DNA of 64,000 bases from Mycobacterium sp. ITM-2016-00317 (GTDB lineage: Bacteria > Actinomycetota > Actinomycetes > Mycobacteriales > Mycobacteriaceae): NCBI RefSeq assembly GCF_002968295.1, contig NZ_CP134399.1, positions 1,178,001 to 1,242,000 on the forward strand, in the 5' to 3' direction. Below the pieces are notes generated by a model. The model did no database searches. It saw only the letters and a program-made list of their open reading frames with translations, and was not told where the DNA came from. Numbering within the stretch: the stretch's first letter is position 1; the number at the start of each line of letters is the position of its first letter. Below are positions 29,226 to 37,522 of the stretch, in pieces. The position numbers were made by a program, and so were the translations under genes.

Positions 29226-30602
29226 CTAAAGAGGCAGTGAAGTAATGAAACGCGTATCGCCGGGCGTTGATTCCGCCCAGAGGGTGCCGAGGTGCCGGTC
29301 GGCGATGCGGGCGGCGATGTCCAGACCGAGTCCGGTGCCCTCACCGAACGGTTTGGTGGTGAAGAACGGGTCGAATACCCTGGTCAGGACGTCGGCGGGG
29401 ATGCCGGGCCCGTTGTCGCACACCTCGACGCGCACAGTGTCCTGGACGCGGCGGGTGCGGAGGGTCAGCACGCCGGACGGCTGATCGGCGAGCGCGTCGA
29501 GCGCGTTGTCGATCAGGTTCGTCCACACCTGGTTGAGCTCTGCCGGGTTGCACGGCAGTTCCGGCAGGCCGAGGTCGTAGTCGCGCACCACGGTCACCGC
29601 GTCGCCGAGCCGGTGGGAGAACATCGTCAGGGTCGAGTCCAGAAGTTCGTGGACATCGGCGACGTCGAACGGCGCCCGGTCGAGCTGGGTGTACTGCTTG
29701 ACCTTGTTCACCAGTGACGAGATGCGCGCGGTCGCGTCGGAGATCTCGCTCAGCAGCAGTTCGGTCTCGGCGGTTCCGGCCAGCCGGCGGATGACCGTGT
29801 CGAGCTGTCCCGTCCCGCTGCACGGTGCGGTGGCGATGCGCTCCAGCGAGTCGATGTCCAGTCCGGCCTCGACGAACGTCGCGGCGTGCGCCCACGCGTC
29901 GGTGACGCCGCGGTCCGTCAGCCACTGGCCCAGCGCGTCCTCCAGATCTGATTTCTGCACCGAGGTCAGGTCTTTCGGTTTGCCGGCCAGCTCGGCCACC
30001 CTGTCCTCCAGTTCGGCCAGCGCCTCGTCGGGCCGGTCGGCCCGGCGGCGCGCGGCGAGCTGGGAGCGCAGGCTGTTGGCCGCGCGCACCGCCGCGGCCG
30101 CCGGATTGTTCAGCTCGTGCGTCAGTCCCGCGGTGAGCTGGCCCAGCTGGACGAGCCGGTCGTGGGGATCGACGATGCGGTGGGCGTGGAACCGGCCGTG
30201 CGAGTGCCCGATCAGGAGGTGCGTCGCCATCGAGAACTCGGACACCAGGAAATTGCCCAACGTGGCGGCATCGAGCACGAGCAGGCGCGACGGGCGGGTC
30301 AGCGTCGCGTTGTTCTCGTAGGTCAGGTCGGGGTCGAGCAGGAACGCCGACCACGCGCCGCAGTACACGCCGGGATCCGCTGCCCGCCAGATCTCGATCT
30401 CGCGATCGCCGGACCGTTTCGACAGGGCGATCTCGCCGTCGAGGAGCACGTAGAAGTACTCGGCGAGGTCCCCCTCCCGGCACAGCGGTCCCGCGGGGAA
30501 CGTCTGCACCGTGGCGTCGGCACACAGCCTGCTCAGCTGCGCGTCGGTGAGTTTCTCGAACAGGAACAACCCGCGCAGCTCCGCGATGTCACAGGTCGAC
30601 AA
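29226..30602 (-). CDS. Histidine kinase with N-terminal cyclic-nucleotide-binding-like domain (kinase 2)
   Basis: 458 residues if it starts at TTG 30602; no ATG or GTG lies at a sensible position. The layout equals kinase 1: a CRP-like domain (about 10-130) with YVLLDGEI, His162 in TAGLTHELNNPAA, then NLIDNALDAL, DNGPGIP and GEGTGLGLDI. The cassette also lacks the nucleotide-phosphate Arg. The start is 8 bp after the stop of the receiver-flavoprotein gene. The two kinases may form a heterodimer or read different inputs; this is inference. Confidence 0.85.
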   Translation of the reverse strand: MSTCDIAELRGLFLFEKLTDAQLSRLCADATVQTFPAGPLCREGDLAEYFYVLLDGEIALSKRSGDREIEIWRAADPGVYCGAWSAFLLDPDLTYENNATLTRPSRLLVLDAATLGNFLVSEFSMATHLLIGHSHGRFHAHRIVDPHDRLVQLGQLTAGLTHELNNPAAAAVRAANSLRSQLAARRRADRPDEALAELEDRVAELAGKPKDLTSVQKSDLEDALGQWLTDRGVTDAWAHAATFVEAGLDIDSLERIATAPCSGTGQLDTVIRRLAGTAETELLLSEISDATARISSLVNKVKQYTQLDRAPFDVADVHELLDSTLTMFSHRLGDAVTVVRDYDLGLPELPCNPAELNQVWTNLIDNALDALADQPSGVLTLRTRRVQDTVRVEVCDNGPGIPADVLTRVFDPFFTTKPFGEGTGLGLDIAARIADRHLGTLWAESTPGDTRFITSLPL

Positions 30603-30610
30603 GGGCGCGC

Positions 30611-32275
30611 CTACGTCTCGGCCAGGTAGCGGTGCACGAGCATGACGGCCATGGACCCCTCGCCGACCGCCGCGGCCACCCGCTTGGCGGACTCGGCACG
30701 GACGTCGCCGGCGACGAACACCCCGGGCACGCTGGACTCCAGGTGGTGCGGCGGACGGTCCAGCGTCCATCCGCTGATTTCACGCAGGTCCGGGCCGGCC
30801 AGGATGAAGCCGTGGTCGTCGCGCACCACGACGCCGTCGAGCCAGTCGGTGCGCGGTTCGGCGCCGATGAAGATGAACATCCGCCCGCACGGGAACGTCT
30901 CGCGCTCACGGGTCCGGGTGTTCTCCAGACAGATGCCTTCGAGGTGGCCGTTGCCGTTGACCGCGTGCACCACGGTGTGGGGCAGTTCCTTGATGTTGTC
31001 CTGCGCCCTGATCTGCTGGATCAGGTAGTGCGACATCGAGTCCTCCAGCGTGCGCCTGCTGACGATCGTCACCGACTTCGCGGTGCGCGCCAGGTACATC
31101 GCGGCCTGCCCGGCCGAGTTCGCACCGCCGATCACGTACACCTCGTCGTCGTCACAGTCGGCGGCCACCGACGCCGTCGCGCCGTAGTACACCCCGGCGC
31201 CGGTGAGGTCCGCGCAGCCCTCGGCGGACAGCTGCCGGTACTCGACGCCCATCGCGAGGATCACCGCGCGGGCGCCGATGGTGCGGCCGTCGGACAGGTG
31301 CACGGTGCGCGCGCTGCCGTCCACCTCCAGCCGGACCACCTCAGCGGCGGTGATCAGCTCGGCCTCGAACTTCTCGGCCTGCCTGCGCGCCCGTTCGGCC
31401 AGCTGCGCGCCGGACAGGCCGTCAGGGAAGCCGAGGTAGTTCTCGATGCGGGAACTCTGGCCGGCCTGCCCGCCGGTCGCGGTGCGCTCGATGAGCACCG
31501 TCTTGAGGCCCTCCGACGCGCCGTAGACCGCGGCGGCCAGACCGGCGGGACCGCCGCCGATCACGACCAGGTCGTAGAAGTCCCCGGACGGGGTGGTGGT
31601 CAGCCCGAGGGTGGCGGCCAGTTCGGCGTCGGTGGGATCGACGAGCGTCTCGCCCTGCTCGGTGATCACCACCGGCAGCGTCAGCCCGTCCTGGCCCGCG
31701 GCCTCCAGCAGCTGGGCGCCTCTGCTCTCGTCTGACCGGAACCAGGTGTAGTACAGGCGATTGCGGGCCAGGAACTCGCGCACCTCCGACGACCGCGCGT
31801 TCCACGGGTGCCCGATGATCTTGGTGTGCGGGATCGCCCGGTCCCCGGTGGAGCGCCAGGCGTCTATCAGCGCGTCGATCACCGGGTAGAGCTTCTCCTC
31901 CGGCGGGTCCCACGGCTTGAGCAGGTAGTGGTCCAGGTCCACGACGTTGATCGCGTCGATCGCCGCGTGGGTGTCGGCGTAGGCGGTCAGCAGCACGCGG
32001 CGCGCCATCGGGAAGATGTCCATCGCCGCTTCGAGGAACTCGATGCCGCTCATCTGCGGCATCCGGTAGTCGGCGACGAACACCGCCACCGTCTCGCCCC
32101 GCAATTTGAGCTCGTTGAGGGTCTCCAGCGCGTCCGGGCCCGACTCGGCGCGCACGATGCGGAACTTCTCGCCGTAGTGGCGGCGGAGATCCCGCGCGAC
32201 CGCGCGGGACACCGCGGGGTCGTCGTCGACGGTCAAGATCACAGGCTTGCGGGGCTGGTGCTCAGGTCCAGTCAT
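30611..32275 (-). CDS. Fused response regulator / thioredoxin-reductase-like flavoprotein
   Basis: 554 residues in three parts. Residues 10-140 are a receiver: Asp17-19, phospho-acceptor Asp69 in VADYRMPQMSG, Thr97 and Lys120. Residues about 145-230 resemble a glutaredoxin fold but have HPWNARS where the CxxC should be. Residues 235-550 are a thioredoxin-reductase-like FAD/NAD(P)H enzyme (VIGGGPAGLAAAVYG; VIGGANSAGQAAMYLA; FVAGDVR), in which the usual CATC is replaced by GATA. There is no DNA-binding domain. It is the first gene of the five-gene unit; the output appears enzymatic. Confidence 0.9.
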   Translation of the reverse strand: MTGPEHQPRKPVILTVDDDPAVSRAVARDLRRHYGEKFRIVRAESGPDALETLNELKLRGETVAVFVADYRMPQMSGIEFLEAAMDIFPMARRVLLTAYADTHAAIDAINVVDLDHYLLKPWDPPEEKLYPVIDALIDAWRSTGDRAIPHTKIIGHPWNARSSEVREFLARNRLYYTWFRSDESRGAQLLEAAGQDGLTLPVVITEQGETLVDPTDAELAATLGLTTTPSGDFYDLVVIGGGPAGLAAAVYGASEGLKTVLIERTATGGQAGQSSRIENYLGFPDGLSGAQLAERARRQAEKFEAELITAAEVVRLEVDGSARTVHLSDGRTIGARAVILAMGVEYRQLSAEGCADLTGAGVYYGATASVAADCDDDEVYVIGGANSAGQAAMYLARTAKSVTIVSRRTLEDSMSHYLIQQIRAQDNIKELPHTVVHAVNGNGHLEGICLENTRTRERETFPCGRMFIFIGAEPRTDWLDGVVVRDDHGFILAGPDLREISGWTLDRPPHHLESSVPGVFVAGDVRAESAKRVAAAVGEGSMAVMLVHRYLAET

Positions 32276-32327
32276 CGCAACAAGTATGCGCCGTCTGTCC
32301 AGCGGAAATCGGGGGTGCGGCGGACGG

Positions 32328-32341
32328 GGGCATTTAGTCCC
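32328..32341. promoter_or_regulatory. DosR-box-like site between the flavoprotein operon and the Usp-HPF operon
   Basis: GGGCATTTAGTCCC matches the DosR (DevR) core GGGACTWWAGTCCC at 12 of 14 positions. It is in the 146-bp divergent gap, 53 bp from the start of the minus-strand gene and 81 bp from the plus-strand ATG, so it could serve both. Confidence 0.5.
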
Positions 32342-32421
32342 TAGTGGCGCGGGCCGCGGCTGCCTACGCTCGCATCCAACGGTGTGGGCGGCCGCGGGTT
32401 CGGCCGGCGGGGGAGGTGCGG

Positions 32422-33273
32422 ATGGCGGCGAGTGTGATGGTCGGATACGACGGGTCGCCGGCGGCGAATGCGGCGATCAACGCCGGCGCGGTGCTGTTTC
32501 CCGACGCGCACGCGTGGATCGCGCACATCTGGACTCCTCCGTTCGCCAGCACGAAACTCCGGCGCCGGCTGCGCGCCGCCGCGGCCAGCACCGACGAGCT
32601 GGTTGAGCTCATCGAACGGGAGGGCTCCCGCGAGGCAGACGCCATCGCCGCGACCGGGGTCGCGCTGGCCAAGGCTGCCGAATGGGATGCCGAGCCGATC
32701 GTCAAGCGCACGATCGGTTCCGACGGGCTGCGGCTGGCTCAGCTGGCCGAAAAGCTGGACAACGACGTGATCGTGGTCGGCGACCGCGGGCTGGGCCGCA
32801 GCGAGGCGCTCCTCGGGGCGGTCAGCGACATGGTCGTGCACTACGCCACCGTTCCGGTGCTGGTGGTGCCGAACCCGCTGCTGGCCGACGAGGCCGCCGC
32901 GCTGACCGGCGGGCCGGTGGTGGTGGGCTACGACGGATCGGCCGGTGCCGATGTGGCCGTCGACAGGGTGCGCCGGCTGTTCCCCGGCCGCGAGGTGATC
33001 CTGGCGGCCGCCCGCGACGAGGGCGTCGATGTCACGGTGGGTCCCGCTGCCTCGGGACTGGAGCTGGTGCGGTTGAGAGAGCCCGCCGGAGTCGGCAGGT
33101 GGCGCGAGCGCGCCGTCGCCGACGAACTGATCGGCTGCGCCGAGAGCCGCGGTGCTGCCGTGCTGGCGGTCGGCTCCCGCGGGCGGTCGGCCACCCGTGA
33201 GGTGCTGCTGGGCAGTGTCGCGCTCGCGGCGGTTCACCGCTCGCGACGACCGGTACTGGTGGTCCACGGGTGA
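32422..33273 (+). CDS. Universal stress protein, tandem UspA domains
   Basis: 283 residues with two UspA domains (about 1-150 and 153-283). The first has the ATP-loop pattern VVGDRGLGRSEALLGAVSD, the second AVGSRGRSATREVLLGSVA. The start at ATG 32422 follows GGGAGGTG; a GTG two codons upstream is possible. The stop overlaps the GTG of the HPF-like gene. Tandem Usp proteins of this kind are prominent in the mycobacterial DosR dormancy regulon. Confidence 0.88.
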   Translation: MAASVMVGYDGSPAANAAINAGAVLFPDAHAWIAHIWTPPFASTKLRRRLRAAAASTDELVELIEREGSREADAIAATGVALAKAAEWDAEPIVKRTIGSDGLRLAQLAEKLDNDVIVVGDRGLGRSEALLGAVSDMVVHYATVPVLVVPNPLLADEAAALTGGPVVVGYDGSAGADVAVDRVRRLFPGREVILAAARDEGVDVTVGPAASGLELVRLREPAGVGRWRERAVADELIGCAESRGAAVLAVGSRGRSATREVLLGSVALAAVHRSRRPVLVVHG

Positions 33274-34058
33274 ACCGCCCCCCGGGCGTCGACGTCGACG
33301 TCACGACCCACGGCGAGTTCCCGGGCGCCGACGAGTATGTGCAGGCCAAGATCGGCGGCCTGGCCCGGCTGGCGCGGCGCCCGATCATACGGGCGCGGGT
33401 CCGGTTGACCCGCCACCAGGACCCGGCCGTCGCGCAACCGGTGATCGCGCAGGCCAACCTCGACGTGGGCGGCCGGCAGGTGCGCGCCCAGGTGACCGCG
33501 GACTCCGCACGCGAGGCCGTTGACGCGCTGGAATCGCGGCTGCGCCGCCGGCTGGAACATCTCACCGAGCACTGGGACGCGCGGAAGGGTCACGGTGCGG
33601 CGCCTCCGTGGCGACACGACGACAAGCCCGGCCGCGGCCCGCAGGTCGCCACCGGCGCGGGGCCCGAACCCAGGATCGTCCGCCGCAAGTCCTACGCGAT
33701 GGCGCCGTGCACGCTCGACGAAGCGGTCACCGAGATGGAACTGCTCGATTACGACTTCCACTTGTTCACTGAAAGCGGTTCGGGCACAGCGGCTGTCGTG
33801 TACAGAGACGGCCCGGCCGGATACCGGGCCGCGCTGGTGGCGCCCTCGGTCGCCGACGCGCTCGCCCCGCATCAGGGCCGGGTCACGGTCAGCACGCAGC
33901 CGCTGCCCTGCCTGCGCGAGCAGGACGCGCTCGAACGGCTCGCCCTGCTCGACCGCCCGTTCCTGTTCTTCGTCGATGCCGCGCAGGGCCGGGTCGGTGT
34001 CCTGTACCGGCGCTACGACGGCGACTACGGGTTGATCACCCCGGCCGGGCCGTCCTGA
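33270..34058 (+). CDS. Ribosome hibernation factor, HPF/RafH-like, with duplicated C-terminal domain
   Basis: 262 residues from GTG 33270. The N-terminal S30AE domain (about 8-105) would bind the 30S decoding centre. The C-terminal half holds two copies of the HPF dimerisation module: one around TLDEAVTEMELLDYDFHLF...AAVVYRDG and one around QDALERLALLDRPFLFF...GVLYRRYDGDYGLI. It resembles RafH (Rv0079), a hypoxia-induced DosR-regulon factor. It is translationally coupled to the Usp gene and 12 bp before the alcohol dehydrogenase. Confidence 0.85.
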   Translation: MNRPPGVDVDVTTHGEFPGADEYVQAKIGGLARLARRPIIRARVRLTRHQDPAVAQPVIAQANLDVGGRQVRAQVTADSAREAVDALESRLRRRLEHLTEHWDARKGHGAAPPWRHDDKPGRGPQVATGAGPEPRIVRRKSYAMAPCTLDEAVTEMELLDYDFHLFTESGSGTAAVVYRDGPAGYRAALVAPSVADALAPHQGRVTVSTQPLPCLREQDALERLALLDRPFLFFVDAAQGRVGVLYRRYDGDYGLITPAGPS

Positions 34059-34070
34059 GAGGGGCACGAC

Positions 34071-35117
34071 ATGCACGCGATGGTGTACGAGGGGCCCGGA
34101 CGGCGCTCCTGGCAGACGGTCCCCGATCCGGAGATCCGGCACGCCGGTGATGCGATCGTCCGCGTCGACGCGGTGACGATCTGCGGCACCGATCTGCACA
34201 TCCTCAAAGGCGATGTGCCGGAGGTGGAAACGGGCCGGATCCTGGGCCACGAGGCGGTCGGCACCGTGACCGCGACCGGGTCCGCCGTGCAGACGCTGTC
34301 ACCCGGTGACCGGGTGCTGGTGTCCTGCGTCAGTGCCTGCGGCGCATGCCGGTACTGCAGGCAGGGGCACTACGGCCAGTGTCTGGGCGGAGGGGGATGG
34401 ATCCTGGGACGCTACATCGACGGCACCCAGGCCGAGTACGTCCGGGTGCCGTTCGCCGACAACTCCACCCACAAGGTGCCCGCCGGGGTCAGCGACGAGC
34501 AGATGATCGTGCTGGCCGACATCCTTCCCACCTCCTACGAGGTCGGTGTGCTCGCCGGCACCGTCACCCCCGGGGACGTGGTCGCGATCGTCGGCGCCGG
34601 CCCGATCGGTCTGGCGGCCATTCTCACCGCGAAGCTGTACAGCCCCAGCCACATCGTGGCGATCGACCTCGCCGACGCCCGGTTGGATGCGGCGCGCGCG
34701 CTGGGGGCCGATCTCACCGTGAACTCCCGAATCCAGTCGGCCCGCGAGATCATCGACGACGTGACCGCAGGGCTCGGCGCCGACGTCGTGATGGAGGCCG
34801 TCGGCGTGCCCGACACCTTCGAGGAGGCGGTCCGCCTGGTGCGCCCCGGCGGGCACGTCGCCAACATCGGGGTGCACGGCGCCCCGGCCACACTGCATCT
34901 CGAGCAGATCTGGAGCAAGAACCTGACCATCACCACCGGCCTGGTCGACACCTTCTCCACACCCACGTTGATCGGGCTGGTCGCCTCCGGCCGCCTCGAC
35001 ACCACACCGATGGTCACCCACCGATTCACCATGGACGAATTCGACACGGCCTACCAGGTTTTCAGCGACGCTGCGCACTCCGGTGCGTTGAAGGTCCTGC
35101 TGACGGCGACCACGTGA
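34071..35117 (+). CDS. Zinc-dependent alcohol dehydrogenase (MDR family)
   Basis: 348 residues. Catalytic zinc ligands are Cys in TICGTDLHIL and His-Glu in ILGHEAVG. Four cysteines of the structural zinc site lie in CVSACGACRYCRQGHYGQC. The NAD(P)-binding motif is IVGAGPIGLAA. It oxidises alcohols or reduces aldehydes, perhaps regenerating NAD+ under low oxygen. GAGAGGGG precedes the ATG, and the stop overlaps the next gene (GTGA). Confidence 0.92.
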   Translation: MHAMVYEGPGRRSWQTVPDPEIRHAGDAIVRVDAVTICGTDLHILKGDVPEVETGRILGHEAVGTVTATGSAVQTLSPGDRVLVSCVSACGACRYCRQGHYGQCLGGGGWILGRYIDGTQAEYVRVPFADNSTHKVPAGVSDEQMIVLADILPTSYEVGVLAGTVTPGDVVAIVGAGPIGLAAILTAKLYSPSHIVAIDLADARLDAARALGADLTVNSRIQSAREIIDDVTAGLGADVVMEAVGVPDTFEEAVRLVRPGGHVANIGVHGAPATLHLEQIWSKNLTITTGLVDTFSTPTLIGLVASGRLDTTPMVTHRFTMDEFDTAYQVFSDAAHSGALKVLLTATT

Positions 35118-36574
35118 GCCTGGACCGGGGCGATCTCGGCGCCGAGGTGTACGAGACACACACCGGTCTCGTGGCACTCGTCGGCGACCGCGCATACAAG
35201 GTGAAGAAGCCGGTGCGCACCGACTTCCTCGACTTCAGCACCCGCGACAAGCGCGAATCCGCGTGCCGCCGCGAGCTCAAGCTGAACCGCAGGCTGGCGC
35301 CCGCGGCTTATCTGGGTTTGGGGTCCTTCCAGCCGCCGACCGGCGACCCGGAGCCGGTGATCGTGATGCGCAGGTATCCCGACGCCGAGCGGCTCGCCGC
35401 GCTGGTGCGCGCCGGCGACGACGTCCAGGGATGGCTGGTGACGATCGCCGGGATCCTGGCCGGGTTCCACCGAACCGCGGACCGCGGACCGATGATCGAC
35501 CGGGAGGCCACCGCCGAGGTCCTGGCCGCGCGGTGGCGGCAGAACCTGACCGAGCTACGGCGGCACACCGGCACCGTCCTCGACGAGCCGTCCCTGGCCG
35601 AGATCGAGCGGCTGGCCGAGCGGTACCTCGCCGGGCGCGGGCCGCTCTACGCAGACCGGATCGCGGCCGGCCGCGTCGTCGACGGGCACGGTGATCTGCT
35701 CACCCAGGACATCTTCTGCACCGCCGACGGCCCGGTGATGCTGGACTGCCTGGAGTTCGATGATCAGCTCCGGTACGTCGACGGGGTCGACGACGCGTCT
35801 TTCCTGGCAATGGATCTGGAGTTCCTGGGCCGTCCCGACCTCGGTGCGCTCTTCCTCGACGAGTACTGCCGCCGAGCCGACGACACTGCGCCGGTCTCGT
35901 TGCGGCACTTCTGCATCGCCTACCGCGCGACGGTGCGTGCCAAGACCGACTGTGTGCGCGCCGGCCAGGGCCGCACCGATTCGGCTCCCGAGGCGCAGCA
36001 CCACCTCTCGATCGCGTTGGCGCACCTGAGGATGGGAAGTGTGCGGCTTGTCATGGTCGGCGGCGGCCCGGGCACCGGCAAGACCACGGTCGCCCGCGGG
36101 TTGGCGGAAAGGCTTGACGCAGAGGTGATCTCGACGGACGACGTGCGGCGCGAGCTGATCCGCGCCGGCGAGGTGCAGGGCCGTGCCGGGGAGCTCGGCG
36201 CCGGTCTTTACGCCCCGGAGAACGTGTCAGCGGTCTACGGCGAAGTGCTCAACCGGGCCCGTGCGTGGCTCGGCGCCGGGCATTCGGTGGTGCTCGACGG
36301 CACCTGGCGCGACGCCGGGCACCGTCGGCACGCGCACGCCGTGGCCGCCGAGACACACTCCTCGATCGTCGAATTGCGGTGCGCGTTGCCGGTTTCCGAG
36401 GCGCAACGACGGATAGCGACCCGGGGCGCGACGACATCCGATGCCACCCCGGAACTCGCCGCCGAGCTGGCGCGCTGGGAGGCGGACTGGCCGGGCGCGC
36501 ATCCGGTCGACACCGCCGCGCCGCTGCCCGACACGGTCGCCGCGGCCCACCGGGTGTGCCTCGACGCCCTGTGA
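35114..36574 (+). CDS. Aminoglycoside-phosphotransferase-like / P-loop kinase fusion (Rv2004c-like)
   Basis: 486 residues. The N-terminal half (about 1-300) has an APH-type kinase fold with HGDLLTQDIF and the metal-binding DCLEFDDQLRYVD. The C-terminal third is a P-loop kinase (GGGPGTGKTTVARGL at about 320, then STDDVRREL and VVLDGTWRDAGHR) like zeta-toxin or gluconate kinases. The same fusion, Rv2004c, is in the M. tuberculosis DosR regulon. Substrates are unknown. The GTG at 35114 overlaps the dehydrogenase stop. Confidence 0.85.
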   Translation: MSLDRGDLGAEVYETHTGLVALVGDRAYKVKKPVRTDFLDFSTRDKRESACRRELKLNRRLAPAAYLGLGSFQPPTGDPEPVIVMRRYPDAERLAALVRAGDDVQGWLVTIAGILAGFHRTADRGPMIDREATAEVLAARWRQNLTELRRHTGTVLDEPSLAEIERLAERYLAGRGPLYADRIAAGRVVDGHGDLLTQDIFCTADGPVMLDCLEFDDQLRYVDGVDDASFLAMDLEFLGRPDLGALFLDEYCRRADDTAPVSLRHFCIAYRATVRAKTDCVRAGQGRTDSAPEAQHHLSIALAHLRMGSVRLVMVGGGPGTGKTTVARGLAERLDAEVISTDDVRRELIRAGEVQGRAGELGAGLYAPENVSAVYGEVLNRARAWLGAGHSVVLDGTWRDAGHRRHAHAVAAETHSSIVELRCALPVSEAQRRIATRGATTSDATPELAAELARWEADWPGAHPVDTAAPLPDTVAAAHRVCLDAL

Positions 36575-36615
36575 CCGGTCAGCTGTCGGTCTCGTCCTGC
36601 GCCAGCGCGAAGTAG

Positions 36616-37497
36616 TCAGGCGCGCAGCACAGCCACCGGAGCCAGAGCCGACTCGGCGACGGCGGTACTGACCGAGCCCAGCAGCATGCTGGAGATGCCT
36701 CCGCGCCCGCGGCTGCCGAGGACCACCAGCTGGGCGTTCTTGGATTCGTCGATGAGCCAGCGCGCGGGCTTGTCGCTGACCACGCGGCGCTGCACGTTGA
36801 CGTCGGGATAGCGCTCCTGCCAGCCGGCGAGGCGCTCGGCGAGGATCTCGTGGCCCTGCTGTTCGTACTGGTGCCAGTCCGTTCCGAGGCCCGGGAACAC
36901 CGCGACGTCGCTCCATGCGTGCAGCGCGACCAGTTCGACGCCACGGAACGATGCTTCGGAGAAGGCGAACGCCGTCGCGTTCTCCGACGCGGGGGAGCCG
37001 TCGATGCCCAGCAGCACCGGCAGTGTGTCGTGCGACTTCCCGACCGCCCCCTCCTTGGTGACCACTACGGGGCAGCGCGCATGGTGGAGCAGCGTGCGGC
37101 TCACCGAGCCCAGCACGGCACCGCCGACGGGACCCAGCCCACGGCTGCCGATCACCAGCAGATCGGCGTGCTCGGACGCACCGGTCAGCTCGGGAACGAT
37201 GCCGTCGTGGCGGATCTCGGCGTTGACCGCCGGCAGCGCGGCGCCCTGCACCGCGGCGTCGAGCGTCTCCTGGGCTTCTTTCACGACGGTCTGCGCGTTC
37301 TCTTCCTGCCATTCGTAGAAGCTCGTCACCACCGCGTCGATGGGCCAGGTCACCACGATCGGCGCCACGACGTGCATCAGGGTCACCGGCAGATTGCGCA
37401 GCACCGCCTCCTGCGCTGCCCACCGCACCGCGGAATGTGACTCCGGTGAGCCGTCGATGCCGACGAGAATCCCGACATCTGTTGATGTTCCGGACAT
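36616..37497 (-). CDS. Universal stress protein, tandem UspA domains
   Basis: 293 residues with two intact UspA domains. Both carry the full ATP-binding pattern: VIGSRGLGPVGGAVLGSVSR and VLGSRGRGGISSMLLGSVST. It is 25 bp downstream of another Usp gene on the same strand, forming a two-gene operon. Usp proteins bind ATP and modulate growth arrest under stress; the direct target is not visible from sequence. Confidence 0.9.
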   Translation of the reverse strand: MSGTSTDVGILVGIDGSPESHSAVRWAAQEAVLRNLPVTLMHVVAPIVVTWPIDAVVTSFYEWQEENAQTVVKEAQETLDAAVQGAALPAVNAEIRHDGIVPELTGASEHADLLVIGSRGLGPVGGAVLGSVSRTLLHHARCPVVVTKEGAVGKSHDTLPVLLGIDGSPASENATAFAFSEASFRGVELVALHAWSDVAVFPGLGTDWHQYEQQGHEILAERLAGWQERYPDVNVQRRVVSDKPARWLIDESKNAQLVVLGSRGRGGISSMLLGSVSTAVAESALAPVAVLRA

Positions 37498-37522
37498 GTA
37501 CTGCCTCCTCGGGATGGTCGGA

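Noticed and set aside
34346..35113. N-terminal extension of the APH-kinase fusion to 742 residues
   Set aside because: That part is the out-of-frame shadow of the alcohol dehydrogenase; GTG 35114 overlaps its stop in the usual coupled way.
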